Assembly (NCBI GenBank): GCA_019911805.1
Contig: JAIOJV010000077.1
Location: 1 to 64,000, forward strand
From: Gammaproteobacteria bacterium
GTDB taxonomy: Bacteria > Pseudomonadota > Gammaproteobacteria > Thiohalobacterales > Thiohalobacteraceae
Direction: 5' to 3'
Length of the DNA: 64,000 bases
The position numbers and the translations under genes are program-made. Position 1 is the stretch's first letter. Every line of letters begins with the position of its first letter. Shown here piece by piece: positions 8,680 through 17,493 of the stretch. Under the pieces are notes generated by a model. The model was not told the DNA's origin. It ran no database searches and saw only the letters and a list, made by a program, of their open reading frames with translations.

Positions 8680-9531
8680 TCAGCGGGCGGCGGGTGCGGG
8701 GCGTGCCGGCAGGAACAGCAGGGGATCGACACGCGCGTTGTTGAGACTCACACCCCAGTGCAGGTGAGGCCCGGTGACGCGGCCGGTCTTGCCGATGGCG
8801 CCGATGACCTCACCGACCTCGACTTCATCACCGGCCTGCACATCGATGCGGCTCATGTGGCAATACATGGTGACCAGGCCCTGGCCGTGGTCGATGAACA
8901 CCGTGTTGCCGTTGAAGAAGAAGTCGCCGGTATCGAGCACGCGGCCGGCGGCCGGCGCGCGGATGGCCGCCCCCAGCGGTCCGGCGATGTCCAGGCCGCT
9001 GTGCGGCTGGCGCGGCTGGTCGTTGAAGAAGCGTCGCAGGCCGAAGGGGCTGCTGGTCGGGCCGTCGGCCGGCCAGATGAAGTCGGTGACCACTGCCTCA
9101 CGCTCGCTGAAGTGGCGCAGCGCCTGCTGGATACGCGGCGTCTCCTGGCGGATCCGCTCCATGTCCCTGGCGTTCGGTTCGACCTTGCGCTTTTCCTTGA
9201 TGACCAGACGCTGCGTCTCGTAGGCCTTGTCGCGTACCTCGAAACGTAGTTTCTCCATCTTCCCCGCGCGGCGCACCGACAGGGTGTGTGCGCCGGGTTT
9301 CGTGCCCAGCGGGATGCCGACCACGGCATGCCACTGGCCCTCGTCCTCGGCCACCAGCACGCGCTTATCCCCATAGTGCACCTGGGGCGGTTGGGACGCC
9401 GGGGTGGATGCACCCAGCGCGATCACCACGACCCCGCCCGGCACCGCCTCGCTGCGCGGCAGCGCGACGGTCAGCGCGGGTAGGAGCAACGCGATCAGCA
9501 GAAGGGAAAGTCTATGCAGCATGCTGTGCAT
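8680..9531 (-). CDS. M23 (LytM-type) peptidoglycan endopeptidase
   Basis: A 283-residue exported protein. The N-terminus is a signal peptide (LLIALLLPALTVAL). A middle region with a Lys/Arg-rich coiled stretch precedes the C-terminal M23 domain, where HSGLDIA supplies the first zinc ligands and HLHWGVSLNN supplies the HxH ligand, so the catalytic site looks complete. Such proteins cut peptide cross-links in cell-wall murein or, if inactive, activate amidases. The start at 9531 (or the ATG at 9522) gives the signal peptide; the open frame further upstream runs into repeats and is not believed. It is convergent with the stress protein gene. Confidence 0.9.
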   Translation of the reverse strand: MHSMLHRLSLLLIALLLPALTVALPRSEAVPGGVVVIALGASTPASQPPQVHYGDKRVLVAEDEGQWHAVVGIPLGTKPGAHTLSVRRAGKMEKLRFEVRDKAYETQRLVIKEKRKVEPNARDMERIRQETPRIQQALRHFSEREAVVTDFIWPADGPTSSPFGLRRFFNDQPRQPHSGLDIAGPLGAAIRAPAAGRVLDTGDFFFNGNTVFIDHGQGLVTMYCHMSRIDVQAGDEVEVGEVIGAIGKTGRVTGPHLHWGVSLNNARVDPLLFLPARPAPAAR

Positions 9532-9550
9532 CCTAACGCGATTACGGGGC

Positions 9551-9830
9551 TGATTGAACCGCCGAGGCGCGACAGGAAGATAGTGAGAACCGCCAAGACG
9601 CCAAGAACGCCAAGAACGCTTTTTGAACCGCCAAGAACGCCAAGACGCCAAGAAGATATTGGGAACCGCCAAGGACGCCAAGGCGCCAAGAACGTCAAGG
9701 CGGATACATGGAAAAACCCAAATCGCCTTTCCATTTATTTCGGTTTTCTTGGCGTCTTGGCGCCTTGGCGGTTCACACAGCATTCTTGGCGTCTTGGCGG
9801 TTCAAATACCCGACGTGGTTCAAATGACCG
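9551..9830. repeat. CCAAGACG/CGTCTTGG interspersed repeat, large inverted repeat
   Basis: The gap between the M23 gene and xseA is filled by tandem variants of CCGCCAAGACGCCAAGAA on the left half and of CTTGGCGTCTTGGCGG on the right half. The two halves are inverted copies and could form a long imperfect hairpin around a central spacer at about 9700-9745. No gene is supported here, although frames stay open because the repeat unit avoids stop codons. Confidence 0.8.
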
Positions 9831-9837
9831 ACGCGGG

Positions 9838-11190
9838 TCACTCCTCGATGTCGTCCACTGTGGCGTGCAGGTGGCCGTGGGCCAGGCGGGCGTGGATGTG
9901 GTCGCCGGGGCGCGCAGTGCGGGCGTCCTGCAGCACGCGGCCGTCGCCGGTGGTGACGATGGCGTAGCCGCGTTCCAGGGTGGCGAGCGGGCTGACGGTG
10001 TCCAGGGTGCGGCCGAGGGCGGTGAGGCGCTGGCGGGACTGCTGCAGCTGAGTCTGGATGGCGCTACGCAGTCGCCGTGCCAGGGTGGTCTCCAGATCGC
10101 GCAGGCGTTGCAGGCGTGGGCCGGGGTGGTGGCGCTGCAGCTGCGCCTCCAGGGTGGCGAGGCGTTCGCGGGGTTGGCTCATGCGGGCGCGCAGCGCACG
10201 CCGCAGGCGCTGGTCGAGTTCGTCGAGGCGCTGGGCGCGCTGGCGCAGATGCTGGCCCGGATGCCGCTGCTGCAGGCGCTTATCGAGCCAGCCGAGCCGC
10301 TCGTCCAGACGCTGCAGCCGGCGCTGCAGGTGCTTGTAGAGTTCGCGGTCCAGAGCGCGCAACTGACCCAGCCACTCCACCTGGTCGGGGCTGACCATCT
10401 CCGCGGCGACCGAGGGGGTCGGGGCGCGCCGGTCGGCGACGAAATCGGTGATGGTGAAGTCGACCTCGTGGCCTACACCGCTGACCACGGGGATGCCGCA
10501 GTCGTAGATGGCGCGTGCGACCGGTTCTTCATTGAAGGCCCACAGGTCCTCCAGCGAGCCGCCGCCGCGCGCGACGATCAGCACGTCGCAGTCGCGACGC
10601 CGGTCGGCGCTGCGGATGGCGGCGGCGATCTCGGCGCCGGCGCCGGTGCCCTGCACCGGCACGGGATAGAGCAGCACCGGGATGGCCGGAAAGCGCCGCC
10701 GTAGCACGCTCAGGATGTCACGCAGCGCCGCCCCGGTCGGCGAGGTCACCACGCCGATGCACCGGGGCAGGGCCGGCAGATCCTGCTTGCGGGCAGGATC
10801 GAACAGGCCTTCGGCGGCGAGCTTCCGCTTGAGCGCCTCGAAAGCCCGCTGCAGGGCGCCGTCGCCGGCCTCTTCCATGGACTGCACGATGAGCTGATAG
10901 TCACCGCGCGCCTCGTACAACGACAGGTTGGCGCGTACCAGGACCTGCAGACCGTCGGCCGGGCGGAACGTCAGAAAGCGGTTGTTGCCCCGGAACATGG
11001 CGCAGCGCACCTGGGCACCGCTGTCCTTCAGGGTGAAGTACAGGTGCCCGGAGGCGGGGCGGGAGACGTTGGACAGTTCGCCCTCGACCCAGATCAGGGG
11101 GAAGGCACCTTCCAGCAGGGCACGGGCCTCGGCATTGAGGCGACCGACGCTGTAGATGTTGCGGTCGGGGCTGTCGGCGGGCGTGGACAT
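9838..11190 (-). CDS. xseA: Exodeoxyribonuclease VII large subunit
   Basis: A 450-residue cytoplasmic nuclease subunit that, with XseB, degrades single-stranded DNA from both ends. An N-terminal OB fold (NIYSVGRLNAEARALLEG, then WVEGELSNVSRPASGHLYF) is followed by the catalytic core with GVVTSPTGAALRDIL, the DVLIVARGGGSLEDLWAFNE motif and GVGHEVDFTI, and then a long Arg/Gln/Leu-rich coiled coil (about 290-400) that recruits small subunits. Length is normal. No xseB is seen here. The gene is divergent from guaB with a repeat-bearing spacer. Confidence 0.96.
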   Translation of the reverse strand: MSTPADSPDRNIYSVGRLNAEARALLEGAFPLIWVEGELSNVSRPASGHLYFTLKDSGAQVRCAMFRGNNRFLTFRPADGLQVLVRANLSLYEARGDYQLIVQSMEEAGDGALQRAFEALKRKLAAEGLFDPARKQDLPALPRCIGVVTSPTGAALRDILSVLRRRFPAIPVLLYPVPVQGTGAGAEIAAAIRSADRRRDCDVLIVARGGGSLEDLWAFNEEPVARAIYDCGIPVVSGVGHEVDFTITDFVADRRAPTPSVAAEMVSPDQVEWLGQLRALDRELYKHLQRRLQRLDERLGWLDKRLQQRHPGQHLRQRAQRLDELDQRLRRALRARMSQPRERLATLEAQLQRHHPGPRLQRLRDLETTLARRLRSAIQTQLQQSRQRLTALGRTLDTVSPLATLERGYAIVTTGDGRVLQDARTARPGDHIHARLAHGHLHATVDDIEE

Positions 11191-11261
11191 GGGCGGGATG
11201 ATACCGGAAGCCCTTGCCGGGTCCAGGGGTGGGCGGGCCGCAGCTCAGAACCGTGGGATGG

Positions 11262-11398
11262 CCATGGAAGCACCCGGAATGACACGAGAAATGGACACTG
11301 TGCAGACCCGGGATCATCCCCCACGGTCTGGTTTTCAGGCGTTTACAATCAGTGTTTCTCGTGTCGTTCCGTGGATTCCGTGGCCAAGCATGGTTCAA
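11262..11398. repeat. Inverted repeat related to the 2.77 kb element
   Basis: GGAAGCACCCGGAATGACAC on the left and GTGTCGTTCCGTGGATTCCG on the right face each other, with CACGAGAAA and TTTCTCGTG as a perfect inner pair. The right arm resembles the CGTGTGCTTCCGTGG unit at 2.82 kb, so this is another copy of the same dispersed palindromic family. It lies in the xseA-guaB spacer, upstream of the guaB promoter. Confidence 0.65.
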
Positions 11399-11453
11399 GT
11401 GCGTGTCGAAGACCCAGCGAGGTGTGGTCCGGGGTACCGTCCCCCGGGCGCGG

Positions 11454-11483
11454 TTTACCCGGTGGCCCTCCTGAACCTATAAT
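11454..11483 (+). promoter_or_regulatory. Candidate sigma-70 promoter of guaB
   Basis: TTTACC (11454-11459) and a consensus TATAAT (11478-11483) are separated by 18 bp and lie about 40 bp upstream of the guaB start. The perfect -10 hexamer in a GC-rich region makes this the best promoter candidate in the chromosomal part. Confidence 0.55.
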
Positions 11484-11524
11484 TGCACGCTTCACTTCAA
11501 GACTTTAGGTACCGGACCCCCCTT

Positions 11525-12988
11525 ATGCTGCGCATTGCCGAAGAAGCCTTCACATTCGATGACGTCCTCCTGCTGCCCGACTACTCCGCTGTCCTGCCCA
11601 AGGACGTCCAGCTCCAGACCCGCCTGACCCGCGGTATCGGTCTGAACATCCCGCTGCTGGCGGCGGCCATGGACACCGTCACCGAGGCACGGCTGGCGAT
11701 CGCGCTGGCGCAGGAGGGCGGCATCGGCATCATCCACAAGAACATGACGGCCGAGCAGCAGGCCCAGCATGTACGTGCGGTGAAAAAGTTCGAGAGCGGC
11801 GTCATCAAGGAGCCGTTCACGGTGAGCCCGACCACCAGCATCCGCGAAGTGCTCGACCTGACCCGCGCCCACGACATCTCCGGCGTGCCGGTGGTCGACG
11901 GCGAGGAGCTGGTCGGCATCGTCACCAACCGCGACCTGCGTTTCGAGCACCGCTTCGACGAGCCCGTGTCCGCGGTGATGACGCCGAAGGATCGCCTGAT
12001 CACGGTGAAGGAGGGCACCAGCAAGGACGAGATCATCCGCCTGCTGCACGCCCACCGCATCGAGAAGGTGCTGGTGGTCGACGACGGTTTCGAGCTGCGC
12101 GGCCTGGTCACGGTGAAGGACATCCAGAAGGCCACCGACAAGCCCAACGCCTGCAAGGACGATCAGGGCCGGCTGCGTGTGGGCGCGGCGGTGGGCGTCG
12201 GTGCCGGTACCGACGAGCGTGTCGCCGGGCTGGTGGCGGCGGGCGTCGACGTGATCGTCGTCGATACCGCGCACGGTCATTCCAGGGGCGTGCTCGAGCG
12301 CGTCGCCTGGGTGAAGAAGCAGTTCCCCGACCTGCAGGTGATCGGCGGTAACATCGCCACCGCCGAGGCCGCGCTGGCGCTGGTCAAGGCCGGCGCCGAC
12401 GGCGTCAAGGTCGGCATCGGCCCGGGCTCGATCTGCACCACGCGCATCGTCGCCGGCGTCGGCGTGCCGCAGATCAGTGCCGTGGCGAACGTCGCGGCGG
12501 CGCTCAGGGACAGCGGCGTGCCACTGATCGCCGACGGCGGTATCCGGTACTCCGGCGACATGGCCAAGGCCATCGCCGCCGGCGCGCATTCCATCATGGT
12601 GGGCGGCATGTTGGCCGGTACCGAAGAGGCACCGGGCGAGGTCGAGCTGTTCCAGGGTCGGTCTTACAAGTCCTACCGCGGCATGGGTTCGCTGGGCGCG
12701 ATGTCCGGGCAGCAGGGTTCCTCGGACCGCTACTTCCAGGAAGACAATTCCGCCGAGAAGCTGGTACCCGAGGGCATCGAGGGCCGCGTGCCCTACAAGG
12801 GGCCGATGGGTCCGGTGATCCATCAGCTGCTCGGCGGCCTGCGCTCCAGCATGGGCTACACCGGTTGTGCGACCATTGAGGAAATGCGCACCAAACCGCG
12901 CTTCGTGCGGGTCACCGGTGCCGGTATGGCGGAGAGCCACGTGCACGACGTGCAGATCATCAAGGAAGCACCGAACTACCGCGTGTGA
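11525..12988 (+). CDS. guaB: IMP dehydrogenase
   Basis: A 487-residue NAD-dependent enzyme that oxidises IMP to XMP, the committed step of GMP synthesis. The start [20 protein letters not shown] is typical of the family. Two CBS domains occupy about residues 90-200. The catalytic loop GPGSICTTR contains the active-site cysteine, and the IMP-binding [10 protein letters not shown] and the flap region with RGMGSLGAM follow. Length equals that of most bacterial GuaB proteins. It is followed directly by guaA, the next enzyme of the pathway, after a spacer full of GAATCCC repeats. Confidence 0.98.
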   Translation: MLRIAEEAFTFDDVLLLPDYSAVLPKDVQLQTRLTRGIGLNIPLLAAAMDTVTEARLAIALAQEGGIGIIHKNMTAEQQAQHVRAVKKFESGVIKEPFTVSPTTSIREVLDLTRAHDISGVPVVDGEELVGIVTNRDLRFEHRFDEPVSAVMTPKDRLITVKEGTSKDEIIRLLHAHRIEKVLVVDDGFELRGLVTVKDIQKATDKPNACKDDQGRLRVGAAVGVGAGTDERVAGLVAAGVDVIVVDTAHGHSRGVLERVAWVKKQFPDLQVIGGNIATAEAALALVKAGADGVKVGIGPGSICTTRIVAGVGVPQISAVANVAAALRDSGVPLIADGGIRYSGDMAKAIAAGAHSIMVGGMLAGTEEAPGEVELFQGRSYKSYRGMGSLGAMSGQQGSSDRYFQEDNSAEKLVPEGIEGRVPYKGPMGPVIHQLLGGLRSSMGYTGCATIEEMRTKPRFVRVTGAGMAESHVHDVQIIKEAPNYRV

Positions 12989-12992
12989 AAGA

Positions 12993-13126
12993 CCGGGATT
13001 CAGCAGCTGGGATTCGGGGTTCAGGGTATTGACACCACAACCGGGACCGCCACATTCCTTCCCGAATCCCGAATCCCGAATCCCGAATCCCGAATCCCGA
13101 ATCCCGAATCCCGAATCCCGAATCCC
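12993..13126. repeat. GAATCCC heptamer array with inverted copies
   Basis: Nine perfect head-to-tail copies of GAATCCC run from 13064 to 13126. Two inverted copies (GGGATTC) lie upstream, near 12997 and 13010, so the region can fold back on itself. The array ends only 11 bp before the guaA start codon and replaces the usual ribosome-binding site area. Tandem heptamers of this kind can change copy number by slippage. Confidence 0.9.
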
Positions 13127-13137
13127 GAGCTACCGCC

Positions 13138-14721
13138 TTGAACCCCCACGCCGACATCCATGCCCACCGTATCCTGATCCTCGACTTCGGCTCGCAGTAC
13201 ACCCAGCTCATCGCCCGCCGTGTGCGCGAGATCGGCGTCTACTGCGAGATCCATCCCTGGGACCTGGAGGCGCAGGACATCCGCAGGTTCGAGCCCAGGG
13301 GCGTGATCCTTTCTGGTGGGCCGGAGACGGTCACGGCCGAGCATACCCCGCGTGCGCCGCAGCAGGTGTTCGAGCTGGGCGTACCGATACTTGGTATCTG
13401 CTATGGCATGCAGACCATGGTCGTGCAGCTGGGGGGCAAAGTGGAAGCCGCCGCGCAGCACGAATACGGCTACGCACAGGTGCGCGCCCGGGGGCATACC
13501 CGCCTGCTGAAGGACATCGAGGACCACACCAGCGAAGAGGGCTACGGCCTGCTGGACGTGTGGATGAGTCACGGCGACCGTGTCAGCGAGCTGCCGCCCG
13601 GCTTCAAACTGATGGCGAGTACCGACAGCGCACCCATCGCCGCCATGGCCGACGACGCGCGTGGCTTCTACGGTGTGCAGTTCCACCCCGAGGTGACCCA
13701 TACCCGTCAGGGCGGGCGCATCCTCGAACGTTTCATCCGCGACATCTGCGGCTGCGACGCGCTGTGGACCGCCGGCAACATCGTCGAGGACAGCATCGCC
13801 GCCATTCGTGACCAGGTCGGCACCGACAGGGTGCTGCTGGGGCTTTCCGGCGGTGTCGATTCCTCGGTGGTCGCCGCGCTGCTGCACCGCGCCATCGGTG
13901 ATCAGCTCACCTGCGTGTTCGTCGACAACGGTCTGCTGCGCCACAAGGAAGGCGATCAGGTCATGGCCACCTTCGCCGAACACATGGGCGTGCAGGTGAT
14001 CCGCGTCGATGCCGAGGCGCGCTTCCTCGAGGCACTGCACGGCATCGACGACCCCGAGCGCAAACGCAAACTCATCGGTAATCTGTTCATCGAGGTGTTC
14101 GAGGAGGAGGCCGCCAAGCTCAGGAATGTGAAGTGGCTGGCCCAGGGCACGATCTATCCCGACGTCATCGAGTCGGCCGGTGCCAAGACCGGCAAGGCGC
14201 ATCTCATCAAGTCGCACCACAACGTCGGTGGCCTGCCCGAGCACATGAACCTCACGCTGCTCGAACCGCTGCGCGAGCTGTTCAAGGACGAGGTGCGGCG
14301 CCTCGGCGTGGAACTCGGCCTGCCTTATGACATGGTCTACCGTCACCCGTTCCCCGGTCCGGGCCTGGGCGTACGCATCCTCGGTGCCGTGAAGAAGGAA
14401 TACGCCGACACCCTGCGCCTGGCCGATCACATCTTCATCGAAGAGCTGCGCAAGCATGACCTCTACGACAAGGTCTCGCAGGCCTTCGCCGTGTTCCTGC
14501 CGGTGAAGTCCGTCGGCGTCACCGGCGACGGCCGCCGCTACGACTACGTCATCGCACTGCGCGCCGTCGAGACCATCGACTTCATGACCGCCCGCTGGGC
14601 GCACCTGCCCTACGAGTTTCTCGACCACTGTTCGCGACGCATCATCAACGAAATCCCGCGCATCTCCCGCGTCACTTACGACATCACCGGCAAGCCGCCG
14701 GGCACGATCGAGTGGGAATGA
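13138..14721 (+). CDS. guaA: GMP synthase (glutamine-hydrolysing)
   Basis: A 527-residue cytoplasmic enzyme that aminates XMP to GMP. The N-terminal glutamine amidotransferase domain begins [19 protein letters not shown] and has the nucleophile cysteine in GICYGMQ and the HPEV site. The ATP-pyrophosphatase domain has the P-loop LSGGVDSSV, and the C-terminal dimer domain ends GTIEWE as usual. The only in-frame start giving a full N-terminus is TTG at 13138, with no clear Shine-Dalgarno ahead of it. The gene is intact although the ICE is inserted at its 3' end, as expected when the attachment core overlaps and regenerates the last codons. Confidence 0.97.
   Translation: MNPHADIHAHRILILDFGSQYTQLIARRVREIGVYCEIHPWDLEAQDIRRFEPRGVILSGGPETVTAEHTPRAPQQVFELGVPILGICYGMQTMVVQLGGKVEAAAQHEYGYAQVRARGHTRLLKDIEDHTSEEGYGLLDVWMSHGDRVSELPPGFKLMASTDSAPIAAMADDARGFYGVQFHPEVTHTRQGGRILERFIRDICGCDALWTAGNIVEDSIAAIRDQVGTDRVLLGLSGGVDSSVVAALLHRAIGDQLTCVFVDNGLLRHKEGDQVMATFAEHMGVQVIRVDAEARFLEALHGIDDPERKRKLIGNLFIEVFEEEAAKLRNVKWLAQGTIYPDVIESAGAKTGKAHLIKSHHNVGGLPEHMNLTLLEPLRELFKDEVRRLGVELGLPYDMVYRHPFPGPGLGVRILGAVKKEYADTLRLADHIFIEELRKHDLYDKVSQAFAVFLPVKSVGVTGDGRRYDYVIALRAVETIDFMTARWAHLPYEFLDHCSRRIINEIPRISRVTYDITGKPPGTIEWE
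14710..14721 (+). other. Probable attachment core (attL) at guaA 3' end
   Basis: The last twelve bases of guaA, GAGTGGGAATGA, form the chromosome-ICE boundary. The 3' end of guaA is a known target of tyrosine-integrase islands, and int lies 307 bp further on with element genes thereafter. I did not find a second copy of this sequence, so the partner site should lie beyond the right edge. The exact core length cannot be fixed without that copy. Confidence 0.6.
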
Positions 14722-14729
14722 TTCCACGT

Positions 14730-14832
14730 CTGGCACTGGCAGGCACCTACGGGCATCAGACAACACGTAACGCATTGTATTAACTAGAAAATCCTCATTT
14801 CTATCTGGCACCTGCTGGCACTGGCAGGCACC
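14730..14832. repeat. 18-bp direct repeat beside the attachment site
   Basis: CTGGCACTGGCAGGCACC occurs at 14730-14747 and again at 14815-14832, 85 bp apart. A shorter CTGGCAC copy lies just before the second. Direct repeats at the tip of an integrated element next to int are commonly arm-type integrase or excisionase binding sites. Confidence 0.7.
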
Positions 14833-14850
14833 GCCAAGCAAACTTTTTTA

Positions 14851-15003
14851 ATGGTATAAATCATGGTATCGTCGCCCACAGGATCAGGGCTGCGACAAAA
14901 TACCATGCCATGTTATTCAGTGCATTCATGGTATTAAAAATCGTCAAGTCATTGATAAAAAACAAGAATCATCAGAAAAACATGCCATGAAATATCATGG
15001 TAT
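14851..15003. repeat. CATGGTAT motif cluster upstream of int
   Basis: Direct copies of ATGGTAT or CATGGTAT lie at about 14851, 14862, 14927 and 14996, with an inverted ATACCATG at 14900. They cover the likely int promoter and are AT-rich compared with flanking DNA. They may bind the integrase, the AlpA-like protein or a repressor. Confidence 0.55.
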
Positions 15004-15028
15004 TTTTACCCCTAGGGGAGGACTTGTG

Positions 15029-16228
15029 ATGCTGACGGATACCAAGCTGCGAAATTTGAAGCCCCAGGACAAACTCTACAAGGTGAACGACCGCGATGGG
15101 CTCTATGTGGCGGTGACACCAGCAGGAGGCATCTCCTTCAGATACAACTACTCGATCAGCGGTCGACAGGAGACCTTGACGATAGGCCGGTATGGCAAGC
15201 GTGGCGTCACGCTTGCAGAAGCACGGGAACGACTCAGCGAAGCAAAGAAGATGATCGCGGCCGGGAAATCACCGGCCAAGGAAAAGGCACGTGACAAGAA
15301 GCGTGTGAAGAATGCTGAGACGTTCGGTGCATGGGCCGAAAAATGGCTGCGTGGATATCAGATGGCTGACTCGACGCGCGACATGCGCAAGTCGGTATAC
15401 ACCCGTGAACTGAAAAAGCGGTTTGGAAGTCAAAAGCTGAGTGAAATCACGCATGAGGATTTGCGTGCTTTGACCGATGCTATCGTCGAAAGGGGAGCAC
15501 CTGCCACGGCAGTGCATGCCCGTGAAGTGGTGTTACAGGTCTATCGTTGGGCAATCGAACGCGGGCAGAACGTGGAGAATCCGGCGGAAAAGGTGCGTCC
15601 GACCACCATCGCCAGATTCGAGCCGCGTGACCGTGCGTTGGCACCAGTAGAGATCGGCCTGATGTATCGGTACATGGACCGGGTGGGAACATCACCGCAA
15701 TACCGGGCTGCTATCAAGCTGCTACTACTGACGATGGTGAGAAAATCGGAGCTGTCCAATGCAACGTGGTCAGAGATCAATTTCAGCGAGGCGCTTTGGA
15801 CGATTCCGAAAGAACGGATGAAACGAAGAACTCCGCATCTGGTGTACCTGTCTCGTCAGGCACTCGATATATTCATCGCACTGAAAACCTTTGCGGGTGG
15901 GTCTGACTATGTGCTTCCCTCTCGGTATGACTCGGACTTGCCTATGAGTGCTGCAACGTTGAATCGTGTTCTCGCTTCGACGTATAAGGCTGCCCAGAAA
16001 GATGGTGAGCAGCTTGGGAAATTTGGTCCGCACGACTTGCGCCGAACCGCTAGTACACTACTGCATGAAGCCGGTTACAACACGGACTGGATCGAGAAGT
16101 GTCTTGCCCATGAACAGAGGGGAGTGAGGGCCGTCTATAACAAGGCCGAGTACCGAGAGCAACGTACAGCGATGTTGCAAGACTGGGCTGACATGATCGA
16201 CGAGTGGGCTATCAAGCAACGACAGTAA
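15029..16228 (+). CDS. int: Tyrosine integrase of the ICE (P4-like)
   Basis: A 399-residue site-specific recombinase that would insert and excise the element at guaA. The N-terminal DUF4102 arm-binding domain (MLTDTKLRNLKPQDKLYKV, then DGLYVAVTPAGG) is followed by a core-binding domain (about 100-190) and the catalytic domain. Catalytic residues are visible: Arg in MVRKSEL, HDLRRT (HxxR), His in LAHEQRG and the Tyr in AVYNKAEY. The ATG at 15029 is chosen because GGGGAGGA lies 6 nt upstream; the frame is open from 14987. It sits first inside the element and points inward, converging with the AlpA-like gene with a 17-bp overlap. Confidence 0.95.
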   Translation: MLTDTKLRNLKPQDKLYKVNDRDGLYVAVTPAGGISFRYNYSISGRQETLTIGRYGKRGVTLAEARERLSEAKKMIAAGKSPAKEKARDKKRVKNAETFGAWAEKWLRGYQMADSTRDMRKSVYTRELKKRFGSQKLSEITHEDLRALTDAIVERGAPATAVHAREVVLQVYRWAIERGQNVENPAEKVRPTTIARFEPRDRALAPVEIGLMYRYMDRVGTSPQYRAAIKLLLLTMVRKSELSNATWSEINFSEALWTIPKERMKRRTPHLVYLSRQALDIFIALKTFAGGSDYVLPSRYDSDLPMSAATLNRVLASTYKAAQKDGEQLGKFGPHDLRRTASTLLHEAGYNTDWIEKCLAHEQRGVRAVYNKAEYREQRTAMLQDWADMIDEWAIKQRQ

Positions 16229-16454
16229 CGCCAGGGCGTTCAGCCTGTTCTCCTGATCGTTTTCTCGACTCGATCCATTCCTCTACCTCTGCCAAGTCCC
16301 AGGCGACGTTACGACTTGTGAGTACGATCCGGCGTGGGAAGTCCCCGCGTTTCTCCATATTGAAGATGACGCGTTCCGACAGCGGGATCATAGCTAGTAA
16401 AGTCTTTCGGTTGATCAGTGTTTTACCCTGCAGGGTTCGGTATTCATCGTCCAT
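16212..16454 (-). CDS. AlpA-family regulator / excisionase
   Basis: An 80-residue helix-turn-helix protein. LINRKTLLAMIPLSERVIFNMEKRGDFPRRI matches in its parts the AlpA/MerR-like winged helix (the phrase beginning LINRKTLL and the FPRRI strand), followed by VAWDLAEVEEWIESRK, the usual wing and final helix. Such proteins activate excision or act as recombination directionality factors in P4-like islands. The ATG at 16454 is preferred to the longer frame from 16523. Its 3' end overlaps that of int, which would allow antisense interference between the two transcripts. Confidence 0.8.
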   Translation of the reverse strand: MDDEYRTLQGKTLINRKTLLAMIPLSERVIFNMEKRGDFPRRIVLTSRNVAWDLAEVEEWIESRKRSGEQAERPGVTVVA

Positions 16455-16710
16455 CGTTATTCTCTCTGTCCCGGCAATGCAAATCCCGGGGTTAGGGTTG
16501 TGCAACGCCTTAAACATTAGCATGGTGCAAATCTTTCTGGCAAAAGAGAATGTTTAGCAAAGTGATAAACTCTTTGCCAAATAAGGGTCTGTGGATGGGC
16601 GATAGGGATGGTTCAGGGGAACACGTTATGGTCGTTGCATCACCGAAATTGATATCAAGCTACGGTGTTCTAGGTCTTTCTGCCCCAGATTTCTACATAG
16701 GAGAGTACGT

Positions 16711-17397
16711 TCACACTACTTCTCCCTTGAACACCACGACACCACAAATCGTGGCTGTTGCGTTGACTTCGATGATGCGGTTCGGCCAGTCAGGATTGAG
16801 TGCTTTAAGGTATTGTCGGTCCCCCTCGACGATCAGCTGCTTGAAGGTAGCCTCATTCGATTCATCGAGCTGTACGACCACGTATTTACCGTGAACCGGG
16901 GTGGCGTCGGGATCCACAAAAATCAGGTCACCCTCATGGAACCTGGGTTCCATGCTGACACCGTGAACACGTAAAACGAAGGTTTCCTCGCTGCATCTTA
17001 CAGGGCAGGGCAGTAATTCACTTTCGTACTGCGGTACATAGCCCTCGGAGATTTCAGTCCACTCACCCGCCTGTACCCAGGAAATGAGTGGGTGCAGACT
17101 GCGAACAACCGGCCCGCCATGGGCGTTCACTTCTTTGCAGGCGACAGGTTGTTCTTGACTGTTCTCATGGGGTTCATCCATCCAGCCCTCGGGCTTTGCC
17201 ATCCCACGTTCCAGCTTTCCGGCGAGATCATCCCCCAGTCCCCTTGGGGTGCCCTTTTTGGTGGGCATTTGATGGCGGACCTGGCTGATGTATGAACTAT
17301 TGGTGCCAACGATGCGAGCAAGCTTGGCGGCCGAGCCTGCCTCGGCGATGAGCAGCTCAAGATTCTGGAGACGGGTGTGCTCTTGTTTTCGCTTCAT
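16711..17397 (-). CDS. CI/LexA-like repressor with S24 peptidase domain
   Basis: A 228-residue regulator. An N-terminal helix-turn-helix (AAKLARIVGTNSSYISQVRH) is joined to an S24 self-cleavage domain with the Ala-Gly cleavage site in WVQAGEW (110-111), Ser148 in GVSMEP and Lys186 in ATFKQL. All catalytic parts are present, so it should be inactivated through RecA during DNA damage, inducing the element as for SXT SetR. It is divergent from a Cro-like gene, and palindromic operators lie between the two starts. Confidence 0.93.
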   Translation of the reverse strand: MKRKQEHTRLQNLELLIAEAGSAAKLARIVGTNSSYISQVRHQMPTKKGTPRGLGDDLAGKLERGMAKPEGWMDEPHENSQEQPVACKEVNAHGGPVVRSLHPLISWVQAGEWTEISEGYVPQYESELLPCPVRCSEETFVLRVHGVSMEPRFHEGDLIFVDPDATPVHGKYVVVQLDESNEATFKQLIVEGDRQYLKALNPDWPNRIIEVNATATICGVVVFKGEVV

Positions 17398-17408
17398 GCG
17401 AAATAATA

Positions 17409-17482
17409 TAGCACTAATTTAGTAAAAAATTTAGCACTAAGATAAACACTTGTAGATTGCCAGAGAATTAGCTCAGTGCTAA
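17409..17482. promoter_or_regulatory. Operator cluster between repressor and Cro-like gene
   Basis: Three related palindromes lie in the 96-bp divergent spacer: TAGCACTAA (17409-17417), TTAGCACTAA (17431-17440) and TTAGCTCAGTGCTAA (17468-17482), all with TTAG/CTAA ends. The layout resembles the operators of a lambda-type switch, where CI and Cro compete. The third has a wider spacer and may favour one of the two proteins. Confidence 0.7.
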
Positions 17483-17493
17483 TGTTTATCATC

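Noticed and set aside
9514-10704. Plus-strand frame running through the 9.6 kb repeats into xseA
   Set aside because: It is open because the repeat units lack stop codons and because it is antisense to xseA; no protein motif is present.
13064-13126. GAATCCC array as a CRISPR array
   Set aside because: The unit is 7 bp with no spacers, so it is a simple tandem repeat; the CCAAGACG region at 9.55 kb also lacks unique spacers.
14730-14832. The 18-bp direct repeats as the two attachment sites of the ICE
   Set aside because: They are only 85 bp apart on one side of int and cannot bracket the element; arm-type binding sites are more plausible.
13021-14841. 606-codon minus-strand frame over guaA, and similar long frames over guaB (11492-12946), nhaD (4636-5676) and the kinase region (6344-8149)
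   Set aside because: These are shadow frames of GC-rich genes: they have no family motifs, run antisense to recognisable conserved proteins and lack ribosome-binding sites.
14722-15028. tRNA or tmRNA gene as integration target
   Set aside because: No tRNA-like cloverleaf or CCA end is visible near the boundary; the guaA 3' end is the better explanation.
16550-16894. Plus-strand frame of 114 codons opposite the S24 repressor end
   Set aside because: It is mostly antisense to the repressor gene and has no recognisable features.
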